Of a stretch of DNA of 64,000 nt, positions 1-7,700 are shown one piece after another (the stretch's first letter is position 1; each line of letters begins with the position of its first letter). The DNA lies in the NCBI RefSeq assembly GCF_037039395.1, contig NZ_CP146242.1, positions 1,488,001-1,552,000 on the forward strand. The letters run 5' to 3'. A model generated the notes under the pieces. That model saw only the letters and a program-made list of their open reading frames with translations, did no database searches and was not told the origin of the DNA. The translations under genes were made by a program, and so were the position numbers. This DNA comes from Agrobacterium vitis. GTDB lineage: Bacteria; Pseudomonadota; Alphaproteobacteria; Rhizobiales; Rhizobiaceae.

Positions 1-23
1 GAACTTAAAGAAGGGGAGAGATC

Positions 24-879
24 ATGACTTACAACGAAACCACATCTTCCTACGGCGCCTCGTCGTCGAACACGATCACGGCGTTCTTCGAAAACCGTAG
101 CGATGCCGAGGCTGCCATCGAGCGGCTGGTCGAGGCCGGTATCCCGCGCGACGGCATTCGCCTCGTCGCCGGCAAGGAGTTCGAGCGTTTCAACCGACGC
201 GTTCTCCGAGAGCAAGGGCTTTTGGGAGAAGCTGGAAGACTTCTTCTTCCCGGATGAAGACCGGGCAGTTTATTCCGAAGGCCTGCGCCGTGGCGGTTAT
301 CTGGTGACGGTCACCGGTGTCAGCGCCGCGACCTACGACAAGGCTCTCGATATCCTCGATGACGAAGGCAGCATCGACCTCGAGGAGCGGGCCGAAAGCT
401 GGCGTTCGGAAGGTTGGGATCAGAAGAACGTCTACGGCGCTTCCGGTGCTGTTGCCAGCGGTACAACCGCGACAACTGCATCGACAGTCGCTGACGGCCG
501 GGAAGAAGTGATTCCGGTGGTCGAGGAAGAGCTTCGCGTCGGCAAGCGCGATCTCAATCATGGCCGGGTGCGGGTCCGTTCCTACGTTGTCGAAAATCCG
601 GTGAGCGAACAGGTGTCGTTGCGTAACGAAAACGTCAGCATCGAGCGCCGAACCGTCGATCGTCCATTGACGGGGACGGAAAGTGCGTTCGTCGATCGTA
701 CGATCGAGGCTGAAGAACATCACGAAGAAGCGGTCGTCTCCAAGGATGCGCGCGTCGTCGAAGAAATCTCGCTGCGCAAGACCGCAGATCAGCGCGAGGA
801 GACCATCCGCGATACCGTCCGCCGCACCGAGGTGGAAGTCGAGGACGACCGCTCGACGGGTGCAATCCGCAAGGAATAG
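24..879 (+). pseudogene. YsnF/AvaK-type stress protein, frameshifted
   Basis: The gene starts at ATG 24 behind a strong ribosome site (AAGGGGAGAG). The first ~53 codons encode a general-stress-type domain (AFFENRSDAEAAIERLVEAG). At about 175-185 the coherent reading moves to another frame, which continues through a FWEKLEDFFFPDED-type linker and a long charged DUF2382 (YsnF/AvaK) domain with repeated ERR/EVE blocks to the stop at 877-879. Skipping one base in GGAGTTCG gives an uninterrupted protein of about 284 residues (...AGKESSVSTDAFSES...). As written, the first frame stops at 257. The lesion could be real or a sequencing error. DUF2382 proteins are common stress-inducible proteins whose molecular function is unsettled. 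Confidence in family is good; whether the gene is truly broken is open. Confidence 0.7.
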
Positions 880-910
880 TCTCGATTGCCTCGCTCTCAC
901 CTAAGCATCG

Positions 911-947
911 AAGGGCCGGTGGAATAACCACCGGCCTTTTTGCTTTT
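911..947 (+). terminator. Rho-independent terminator
   Basis: A 9-bp perfect stem (GGCCGGTGG / CCACCGGCC, 914-922 and 928-936) with an AATAA loop is followed by TTTTTGCTTTT. It lies just after the stress gene. Confidence 0.85.
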
Positions 948-957
948 GGGTTCGAGA

Positions 958-982
958 GGAACCCTCGCCTGATTGCGGCGTT
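958..982 (+). promoter_or_regulatory. EcfG-type general stress promoter
   Basis: GGAAC (958-962) and CGTT (979-982) are separated by 16 bases. This matches the consensus of the alphaproteobacterial general stress sigma factor EcfG. It lies about 40 bases ahead of the PhnA-like membrane gene and after the preceding terminator, so it probably drives that gene and perhaps those after it. Confidence 0.6.
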
Positions 983-1024
983 ATCGTGGCACTCACGAAC
1001 CCGTGAACCCATGAGGATACGTCC

Positions 1025-1936
1025 ATGACCGAACCCGTCTCAGTCCACCTGTCGCGCGAAACAGCCTATGTCGATCCGTCCCTGACGGCGTCTTTGAACA
1101 AAGTCTCCTGGGGTGCGATCTTCGCCGGTGTCGTTTTGGCACTGGCCGTTCAGTTCCTGCTCAATCTTCTCGGCGTCGGCATTGGTGCTGCAGTGCTCGA
1201 TCCTGCACAATATGATAACCCGGAAGCCAGCACCTTCTCGATTGCAGGCGGGATCTGGTTCGTCGTGGCCGGTATCATCGCATCCTTCGTCGGCGGCTAT
1301 GCGGCCAGCCGGCTGTCCGGTCGCCCGAGCCATTCGACCGGCGGCTATCAAGGTGTCACCACCTGGGCTGTGACCACGCTCGTCATCCTCTATCTTCTGA
1401 CCACCTCTGTCGGGGCTCTGGTCGGCGGAGCATTCAGTGGTCTTTCCAGCATCGTCGGTGGTGTTGGCCAGACGGCGGCAACCGCTGCGACGACCGCCGC
1501 ACCTGCCCTGGCAAATTCGGCCAACCCGATGGCCGGGATCGAGCAGCAGATCCGCGACGCCTCTGGCGGCAATGATCCGGCAGCACTGCGCGACGCCGCG
1601 ATCGCGTCTGTTCAGGCCGCCGTCACCGGTGACGAAGCGACCGCAGCTGATGCTCGCAATCGTGCTGCCGATGCTGTTGCCAAGGCCCAGAACATTCCAA
1701 TCGAACAGGCGCGAACCCAGGTCGCGCAGTACGAAAAGACCTATCGCGACAACATCGCTGCCGCCAAGCAGAAGGCGCTCGATGCGGCCCAGACTGCTAC
1801 CAAGGCAGTGTCGGCCGGGGCGATCCTTGGTTTTATCGCTCTGCTGCTCGGCGCTGTTGCCGCATGGTTTGGCGGTTCCTACGGCACGAAGAAGGCGCTT
1901 CTGCTCGCAGAGACCACCACGCGTCGCACCATCTGA
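1025..1936 (+). CDS. PhnA-like multi-pass membrane protein
   Basis: This 303-residue protein resembles those annotated 'PhnA-like' in Rhizobiales. A short polar N-terminus is followed by hydrophobic segments at about residues 30-55, 75-100 and 115-145. Then comes an Ala/Gln-rich, probably helical soluble stretch (about 150-260) and a final membrane segment near 265-290. The start is ATG 1025. No enzymatic motif is visible and the name does not imply a phosphonate role. It follows an EcfG-type promoter and sits beside other stress and envelope genes, so a role in general stress is inferred only. Confidence 0.65.
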   Translation: MTEPVSVHLSRETAYVDPSLTASLNKVSWGAIFAGVVLALAVQFLLNLLGVGIGAAVLDPAQYDNPEASTFSIAGGIWFVVAGIIASFVGGYAASRLSGRPSHSTGGYQGVTTWAVTTLVILYLLTTSVGALVGGAFSGLSSIVGGVGQTAATAATTAAPALANSANPMAGIEQQIRDASGGNDPAALRDAAIASVQAAVTGDEATAADARNRAADAVAKAQNIPIEQARTQVAQYEKTYRDNIAAAKQKALDAAQTATKAVSAGAILGFIALLLGAVAAWFGGSYGTKKALLLAETTTRRTI

Positions 1937-1945
1937 TTTGCGAAA

Positions 1946-1971
1946 AGGCCACCCGATGCGGTGGCCTCTTT
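1946..1971 (+). terminator. Hairpin, probable weak terminator
   Basis: A 7-bp stem (GGCCACC 1947-1953 / GGTGGCC 1960-1966) with a CGATGC loop is followed by TCTTTG. The T run is short, so read-through into the next gene is likely. Confidence 0.5.
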
Positions 1972-2005
1972 GCGTGCAGCTCAAATCTCAAAGGAAGATC
2001 TCATT

Positions 2006-2530
2006 ATGATAAGTGGTCCATTAAAGGCCCTCCTCGGCGTGCTTGCCGTCGCCGGCTATCAGAACAGAGACAAGATCGGCGAACTGTTGCACGGCATTCA
2101 AACCGGACGCAATCCGGGTGCTGTGCCGGGACAAACCGATCAGCAGCCCGGTGGGCTTGGCGGGCTGCTTGGAGGCCTGGCTGGCGGCCAAGTCGGTCTC
2201 GGCGATCTCCTCGGCGGCATGACCTCCGGCGGGATCCTCAGCGGCGGCCTCGGCGATCTGCTGAAAACCTTTCAGCAGAATGGTCACGGTGATAAAGCGG
2301 AGTCGTGGGTCCGGCCGGGCCCGAATGCCGACATGGATCACGGCGAACTGGCGCAGGCCATCGGACCGGAGATCCTCGACGAGCTGGCAGCGAAGACCGG
2401 CCTTCCCCGAGAAGAGATCCTCGGCCGGCTCCGTGAAGATTTACCCAAGGCCGTGGATGATTTGACCCCGAATGGGACCCTTCCTGAGGCCGACGAGGGC
2501 TTCGGCCATTCTCGCCCGACCGCGGTCTGA
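2006..2530 (+). CDS. YidB-like (DUF937) protein
   Basis: The protein is 174 residues. ATG 2006 is preferred over an upstream in-frame ATG at 1961 because AAGGAAG sits just ahead of it. It has a short hydrophobic start (about residues 1-17) and a long Gly/Leu-rich low-complexity stretch with GGLLGGL-type repeats (about 45-90). The C-terminal YidB/DUF937 block carries GDKAESWV, GPNADM and the helical AIGPEILDELAAKTGLPREE segment. Family function is not established. It ends two bases before the L,D-transpeptidase start, implying co-transcription and probably coupled translation. Confidence 0.75.
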   Translation: MISGPLKALLGVLAVAGYQNRDKIGELLHGIQTGRNPGAVPGQTDQQPGGLGGLLGGLAGGQVGLGDLLGGMTSGGILSGGLGDLLKTFQQNGHGDKAESWVRPGPNADMDHGELAQAIGPEILDELAAKTGLPREEILGRLREDLPKAVDDLTPNGTLPEADEGFGHSRPTAV

Positions 2531-2532
2531 GC

Positions 2533-3516
2533 ATGGCATATGAAGTCACACGGCTGATCCTCACCACTGCCCTGGTCGTCCTCTGCGGCCCGGCGTTCGC
2601 AGGTCCAGTTGATGCGCAGGCCGTCAACACGGCCGCCATCGCCTCCCTCCCCGTCGAAGCACCGGCGGAAAAACCGAAAGACCCGGATCCGGCCGTCGTC
2701 CACCTTCAGGTTTTATTGGATCGTGCCGGCGCGTCGCCGGGCGTGATCGATGGTTATTTCGGCGAGAACCTGACAAAGGCGATCGCCGGTTTCGAGGCTT
2801 TGCAGCGCCTTCCGGTCGATGGAAAGCTGGATCCGGAGGTGCTCGCGCGGTTGACCGACGAGGTCCCGGCGGTCCAAGCCTATGCGATCACCGCGGATGA
2901 CAGCAAGGATATCGTTGAAAGCATTCCCAAGGACTATGCTGAACAAGCCAAGATGGAACATCTCGGCTATACAAGTATCGCCGAGAAGCTCGCCGAACGC
3001 TTCCACATGGACATCGGATTGCTCAAGACACTCAATCCGACCGCAGCGTTCAAGTCCGGTGAGACGATCGCCGTCGCGATCCCGGGCGTTCCCCGAACCG
3101 GCTTGGTCAAACGGATCGAGGTGCATCGGAAAGTGGCGCAGGTGTTTGCCTTCGCAGAAGCTGGATCGCTGCTGGCCGTCTATCCCGCCACCATTGGCAG
3201 CGAGGACACGCCCTCGCCGACGGGCACGCATAAGGTCAAGGGCGTTTCTCGGATGCCGGTCTACACCTACAACCCCAAGATCAATTTCCAGCAAGGCAAC
3301 AACAAGAAGGTCTTGGAATTGCCAGGTGGCCCCAATGGTCCGGTGGGCACAGTGTGGATCGACTTGACGGAGCCGACATACGGGATCCACGGCACGCCTG
3401 AGCCGGAGCTGATCGGCAAGGTGGGGTCGCATGGATGTGTTCGGCTGGCGAATTGGGATGTTGAGGAGCTGGCCGGTATGGTCAAGCCAGGGGTCGTTGT
3501 CGAATTCGTCGAATGA
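2533..3516 (+). CDS. Periplasmic L,D-transpeptidase (YkuD family)
   Basis: This 327-residue enzyme is predicted to form 3-3 peptidoglycan cross-links or attach proteins to peptidoglycan. It has a signal peptide (about 1-23), a peptidoglycan-binding-1 domain (about 50-110, VDGYFGENLTKAIAGFEALQ) and a LysM-like region (about 140-190). The C-terminal YkuD domain carries the catalytic signature IHGTPE...SHGCVRL, with the nucleophile Cys near residue 302. Length and architecture fit ErfK/YbiS-type enzymes. It directly follows the YidB-like gene, so it belongs to the same stress/envelope transcription unit. Confidence 0.9.
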   Translation: MAYEVTRLILTTALVVLCGPAFAGPVDAQAVNTAAIASLPVEAPAEKPKDPDPAVVHLQVLLDRAGASPGVIDGYFGENLTKAIAGFEALQRLPVDGKLDPEVLARLTDEVPAVQAYAITADDSKDIVESIPKDYAEQAKMEHLGYTSIAEKLAERFHMDIGLLKTLNPTAAFKSGETIAVAIPGVPRTGLVKRIEVHRKVAQVFAFAEAGSLLAVYPATIGSEDTPSPTGTHKVKGVSRMPVYTYNPKINFQQGNNKKVLELPGGPNGPVGTVWIDLTEPTYGIHGTPEPELIGKVGSHGCVRLANWDVEELAGMVKPGVVVEFVE

Positions 3517-3556
3517 CTTACGAAGACTGACCTTGCAGCAGAGGTAGAACATCGCC

Positions 3557-4057
3557 ATGAAAGAAACTGCCAAATCCGGGCCATTGCCGGAAGGTGTCGA
3601 GAATCATGGACGGTTCCAGCGCCTCTTTTGGACCGTGCAGCGCTGCGCCTGGGTGGTTTTCGCGGTCATTCTTATTGCGTGCTTGTTGGGGTTGCTCGGT
3701 CGCGGCGGGTTCTTCTCCCGCTCGATCGTGCAGGTGGCTCAGGGCTCGCTCGATTTTCCAGCGATTTCCCGTTGGAACGCGCCCGACGAATTGAAGGTAA
3801 CATTTTCCGCCACGGACCAGGATCGGACCGTCATCATCGATCCGCGGTTCTTGGAAGCTTTTTCCGTGGAAGGGATTGATCCACCCCAAAAGACGACCTT
3901 CGCGCGCGATGGCCATGTTGGCTACGTCTTTGCCGCAGACCCCACGGCCGAGATCACCGTGATCTTCCGATTGCAGACCCAACACCCTGGATTGCGCTCC
4001 TATTCGATCGGCATCGGGGATGAGGTGTCCGAGCGGTCCACATTCATTTTCCCCTGA
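3557..4057 (+). CDS. Membrane-anchored protein of unknown function
   Basis: The family of this 166-residue protein is not recognised. One transmembrane helix spans about residues 30-52 (CAWVVFAVILIACLLGLLG). It is followed by an Arg/Ser turn and a C-terminal domain of alternating beta-like segments with no Cys or obvious catalytic motif, predicted periplasmic. It lies 40 bases after the L,D-transpeptidase and 9 bases before the YetF-like gene. The YetF-like proteins are often paired with small membrane partners, so a joint role is possible but only inferred. Confidence 0.6.
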   Translation: MKETAKSGPLPEGVENHGRFQRLFWTVQRCAWVVFAVILIACLLGLLGRGGFFSRSIVQVAQGSLDFPAISRWNAPDELKVTFSATDQDRTVIIDPRFLEAFSVEGIDPPQKTTFARDGHVGYVFAADPTAEITVIFRLQTQHPGLRSYSIGIGDEVSERSTFIFP

Positions 4058-4066
4058 GGTATTGTC

Positions 4067-4513
4067 ATGGACGCTGTCATCCGCGGGCTAGCCATCTACT
4101 TCACTCTGCTGGTCATCATTAGGCTCTCAGGACGACGAACCCTTGCCCAGATGACGCCATTCGATCTGGTAATTGTTCTCGTCATCTCGGAGACCACTCA
4201 GCAGGCCATGCTCGGCGACGACTTCTCGATCACCAATGCCATCATTCTGATTCTGACGCTGTTCACCACAGACATCGCTCTCTCCTACGTCACGCGCTGG
4301 TGGCCCAGGACGGCCCATGTCATCGATGGCGTGCCGACCGTGCTGGTCGTGGACGGGCGCTACGACGAACGCGCGCTGAGAGGATGCCGCCTCGACAAGC
4401 AGGATGTGATGGAGGCAGCCCGCAATCAGGAAGGGATCGAGCGCGTGGGCGATATCAAGTTCGCGATCCTGGAGGTGAGCGGCAACATCAGCGTGATCAA
4501 GAAGCAATCTTGA
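4067..4513 (+). CDS. YetF-like (DUF421) membrane protein
   Basis: The protein is 148 residues. Transmembrane segments lie near the N-terminus (AIYFTLLVIIRLSG) and at about 60-80. The hallmark GRRTLAQMTPFDLVIVLVIS follows the first helix, and a C-terminal YetF domain (DGVPTVLVVDGRYDERAL...) is present. DUF421 proteins occur across bacteria and are tied to envelope or spore functions in Bacillus; the biochemical role is unknown. It ends the tightly packed run that begins at 2006. Confidence 0.85.
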   Translation: MDAVIRGLAIYFTLLVIIRLSGRRTLAQMTPFDLVIVLVISETTQQAMLGDDFSITNAIILILTLFTTDIALSYVTRWWPRTAHVIDGVPTVLVVDGRYDERALRGCRLDKQDVMEAARNQEGIERVGDIKFAILEVSGNISVIKKQS

Positions 4514-4885
4514 ATACAGCACGGTGAAACATTGGGAATTAGTGATCGGCTCGTCCGCATAGCATAAGACCAATTCGTTCTCTCAAGGGAGAGATCATCG
4601 TTCCATCGCCAGCGGGCTTCTCGAAGGGCCGCCCGGAGCCGGCACTACAAGCGCATTCTCTTCGGACAAACTCATCCAACAATCAGGCGCCGTTTAGGAG
4701 CAGCGTAAAGGGAATTTCCGCACAGAGCCACAAGCAGACGAATCGGTCTCAAAATTCCGGATAACAAATGGACGCCAATGTGATCCGCGTTCTTTGCACC
4801 ATGTTTTCGGCGCAGCCCGCGAGGATTGATACGCAGCCCTGCCGGCAAATGCAAAGACACATGTTTTACAGTGTAATGGGGCGTC
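4514..4885. other. Intergenic region, no gene seen
   Basis: The 372 bases lie between two convergent genes. One short palindrome (CTCTC AAGG GAGAG, about 4579-4592) was seen, without a following T run. No convincing coding stretch, promoter pair or RNA signature was found. Confidence 0.5.
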
Positions 4886-5505
4886 TCACTCCTCCTCGCC
4901 GGGATACTGAGACTGTTTCAGGAGGCCAGCGAGATGAGCGATGTTGCGGGCGAGCATCGAGATCATTGTTTCGACTTCCTCCGGAGTTTTGTCGAAGTCC
5001 ACGAAGTTTTTGGATCCCATTGCCTCGCCGACCCAGTATGCCACGGCATTGGCGGGAACGGTGAAGCCGACATCATTGAGAGCCTGATACACTTCGGCCG
5101 AGACATGGTGGGCGCCATCTTCGTTGCCGACGACCGCAACAGCTGCCACCTTGCCATAGGATACCATCCGCCCTCCTCGTCGGTCTCCTCCAAGAAAGCG
5201 TCCATGCGTTCCAACGCCCGCTTGCAGACACTCGATGGCTGGCCCAGCCAGATCGGTGTCCCAATCAGCAGGATATCGGCCTCAAGCACTTTCTCGCGGA
5301 TCTTTGGCCAATCATCATCCCCTTCGCCTTCGTTTGATGTCACACCCGGCTTGATATTGTGATCAGCGAGACGAATTGTTTCGGTTTCGACTCCGTGTTT
5401 TTTGAATTCCTCAGCGATCAGCTCAAGAAGCTTGGCGGTCGAGGACTGCTCCGAGGACGCGGAAGATTTTAGGGTGCTGTTGAATGCCAAAGCCTTGAGT
5501 GTCAT
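4886..5505 (-). pseudogene. Flavodoxin-like NAD(P)H reductase, frameshifted
   Basis: The protein is of the NADPH-dependent FMN reductase/flavodoxin fold. The N-terminal frame starts at ATG 5505 behind GAAAGGAAA and reads MTLKALAFNSTLKSS...DILLIGTPIWLGQPSS, ending in DEEGG near 5168. The C-terminal half (VSYGKVAAVAVVGNEDGAHH...GEAMG) is in another frame, 5167 down to the stop at 4886. Restoring one C in GGCGG would give EEGRMVSYGKV and a ~206-residue protein of normal family length. It is either a recent single-base deletion or a sequence error; both halves look fully conserved, so decay would be very young. Confidence 0.75.
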
Positions 5506-6465
5506 GGAGTTTCCTTTCAAAAATTACTGTTGACGGAGGGCTGTTCTCGCCGCCGCGCTCCGAGCCGACCTGTCCGACGGACGTTTGTCTTCCGGATAAA
5601 GCCTCAACGACCCGCCGGTTCCCGGCTTCATGTCCACGTTGAAAATTCTCCGTCTTCGCCAGATCGAGTTGCAACGCGAACCAATCGCCCAGCGATTCGA
5701 CAGCGTTGTGGCCGGTTCTGTTGGCAACACCGCTCCAGCGGACATCACTAAGCACAGATGGAGGCCGCGATCGACAGCGCCGAGCACGTTCGCCAGCACC
5801 CGGAGACCGTTTGGTCGGCGAGAAACTGTGGTCTCTACCTTTTGCTGCCGTTCCACTAGCCGCTTCGTTTTGGTACGAGTCCTGCCGGAAGACGTTATTT
5901 CCAGCATATCGATGACAAAACCGGCCTCATCTCACCCCTCTTCCTTGCAGCTGCAGCTATACGGCGCAGGGATGACGTCGATGGCTAAGTCAAGGTTGGT
6001 GAGAGCGATGTGCTCGCCGCTAAATTCTCACCCACGGGCCTCGCTCGATCTCACTGGCTGGGGACAGCCTTAAGTGGGGCTACTCCGCCGTAGGCTACCG
6101 ATTTCCCCATTTTCCGCGATACCGGCTGCCAGTATATAAAATAGAAGACATGTCTTAAATAATATGCGTATTGCACGTGAATTCCATTTACGATGTCCGC
6201 TGTCACTTTCTAAACATCGCCTCTCGCCATGCTGCCAAGAAGTCGTCATTCGTATCCATTGCCTCGGGAGTATTCGTGTGAAGTTTGATCAGAACGAAAG
6301 TTATCATGACGAAGCGGTTATGAACCTTCTGGCGCTCGTCCGCGACCTGAAAGGGAAAGCTGCGACGTCGGGGGCAGTGGATCATCAGCGACGCCGTGCC
6401 AACGTTCAGTCCGTCCTCGCATCTCTCCTTCGTGCGTCCGCCTCAACCGGTGGCGACTGAAGGCC
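5506..6465. other. Gene-poor region with decayed coding fragments
   Basis: The 960 bases carry no convincing intact gene. On the minus strand, about 5590-5907 reads as protein-like only if two frames are joined. The first part runs to AVDRGLHLCLVMS; the second carries ESLGDWFALQLDLAKTENF and an Ala/Arg-rich tail. I do not recognise it for certain. Around 6203-6385 on the minus strand a short tail ending FLAAWREAMFRK also looks like a remnant. A plus-strand reading 6164-6460 (98 codons) is possible but has no ribosome site or family resemblance. This looks like an eroding accessory stretch. Confidence 0.4.
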
Positions 6466-6903
6466 TCAGGACCAGCGTTGGATGACTTGAAGCACCGTTC
6501 GAAGCTGGCCTGCCACCGTGAGGTGTCCGGATTGCTCGGCAATCTCCAACGCCGCGCGACAGTGGAACGTCAGAGCACTCTGGTGCTTCAACTGATCAAG
6601 TGGATCGGCGACGATCATCCCTGCCCAACAGGCGGGCGTGCCCGCCTCATCCCTGAAGCAACGGCCCGAGGCCAGTACCGTCAGCGCATCGCCCTCAGGC
6701 TGAAGGATACGGTAGGTTTCCTGGTAAAGCCCTCCTTGGACGATGGCTGTATGGATGGCCTGGGCAATTCTCGGCCGGTCGTCGACATCAATGCGCTCGA
6801 GGATCGCCTCTATCGGCAGTCCCTGGCGCAGTGTTGGAATGTCGAATCCGAAAAAAGTGGCAAAGTTATCGTCTCCAAAGACAAGATTTCTGGCACGTTC
6901 CAA
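6466..6903 (-). CDS. Orphan PAS-domain protein
   Basis: About 145 residues form a single PAS fold: ARNLVFGDDNFATFFGFD at the start, a helix with RIDVDDRPRIAQAIHTAI, then the sheet region YQETYRILQPEGDALTVLASG. There is no kinase, GGDEF or helix-turn-helix output domain. The only initiator in frame is a TTG at 6903, because a stop lies a few codons upstream. The gene could therefore be an intact small sensor or the front piece of a former multidomain protein. Its C-terminus (AALEIAEQSGHLTVAGQLRTVLQ) is helical. The ligand is unknown. Confidence 0.55.
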   Translation of the reverse strand: MERARNLVFGDDNFATFFGFDIPTLRQGLPIEAILERIDVDDRPRIAQAIHTAIVQGGLYQETYRILQPEGDALTVLASGRCFRDEAGTPACWAGMIVADPLDQLKHQSALTFHCRAALEIAEQSGHLTVAGQLRTVLQVIQRWS

Positions 6904-7223
6904 CTGTAGAAGCCGAGACTATCGGTATTCGTCCCGGTTCCAAATGCCTGCGACTGCACATTCCTCACGTAAACCTCCCGATGCTGCACGACTGAGCAAG
7001 CAGAAGGAGACCGCGGCATCACGAGACTTCGACACGAACGCCATCAAAGTATCCTGGAACTTGCACCTCTAAACATTTACGCAAATTGGAAGTTCCTGGA
7101 TCACGTAAAAGTTGCGACATCAGAAGAATTTACCAGCCATCATTGTTGCGCCAATCGTCCATTCGGATACCCTAATACGTATAAGACGTCTTTCAGGGAG
7201 ACGAGCGCACGCCCCATTCGCCA
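6904..7223. other. Intergenic region, nothing clear
   Basis: These 320 bases separate the PAS gene from a small plus-strand gene. Short readings exist on both strands but show no family resemblance, and no hairpin with a T run was seen. Confidence 0.4.
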
Positions 7224-7454
7224 ATGCTATGTGACTGGCCGATTTCCCCGGAAGAACTGAACCGCCTTGCCATTGTCTACGAAGTGGTCCGCCACCACGC
7301 CCATCTATCGCATCACCATCCAATGGCAGAAAGGATTGCCGCCATGGCGATCCGGTACTACCAGCTCGGCATTCGGGAGGAGCAGGTACTGGTCGAGGCT
7401 GTGTTGCGCTCCTACAAACAATTATCGGAAGCGTCGATGACCGCCACGGCTTAG
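7224..7454 (+). CDS. Small hypothetical protein
   Basis: The 76-residue predicted protein is helical and His/Ala-rich (VRHHAHLSHHHPMAERIAAMAIRYYQLG). Its amino-acid pattern is plausible for a real small soluble protein, but the family is not recognised. GGGAG lies about 25 bases upstream, too far for a normal ribosome site, so the start is uncertain. Confidence 0.4.
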   Translation: MLCDWPISPEELNRLAIVYEVVRHHAHLSHHHPMAERIAAMAIRYYQLGIREEQVLVEAVLRSYKQLSEASMTATA

Positions 7455-7700
7455 CTGCCCTTGGCCATACCATAACCGCCCCCTACGTCGTCTGCGCACC
7501 GCTCGCGTTACCTGCATCTCCATCGCGGTCGCGCGGGTTGATCTGACCGGCGTCGATGAGACGCTCGTTTCCAGTAAGGCCAAGTTCTGCTCGGTCCTGT
7601 TCGGCCTCGACTTATGCGCGACCGATCCCGATCTGATCGACGAGCAAGCCCTCCGGGAGGAGGCGTTCGAGCTGTTTCAGCGTTCCTTCGCTTTGCTCAC
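7455..7700 (+). other. Coding-like stretch without a start codon
   Basis: From about 7519 the plus strand reads continuously as ARVDLTGVDETLVSSK then CSVLFGLDLCATDPDLIDEQ and EAFELFQRSFALLTHG. This has natural amino-acid composition, running on into the tail of the opposite-strand gene until a stop near 7841. No ATG, GTG or TTG with a ribosome site was found at its beginning. It may be the remnant of a lost gene. Confidence 0.3.

Noticed and set aside
190..900. 236-codon minus-strand frame opposite the first stress gene
   Set aside because: The plus strand carries the recognisable YsnF/AvaK pattern; the reverse shows no family features.
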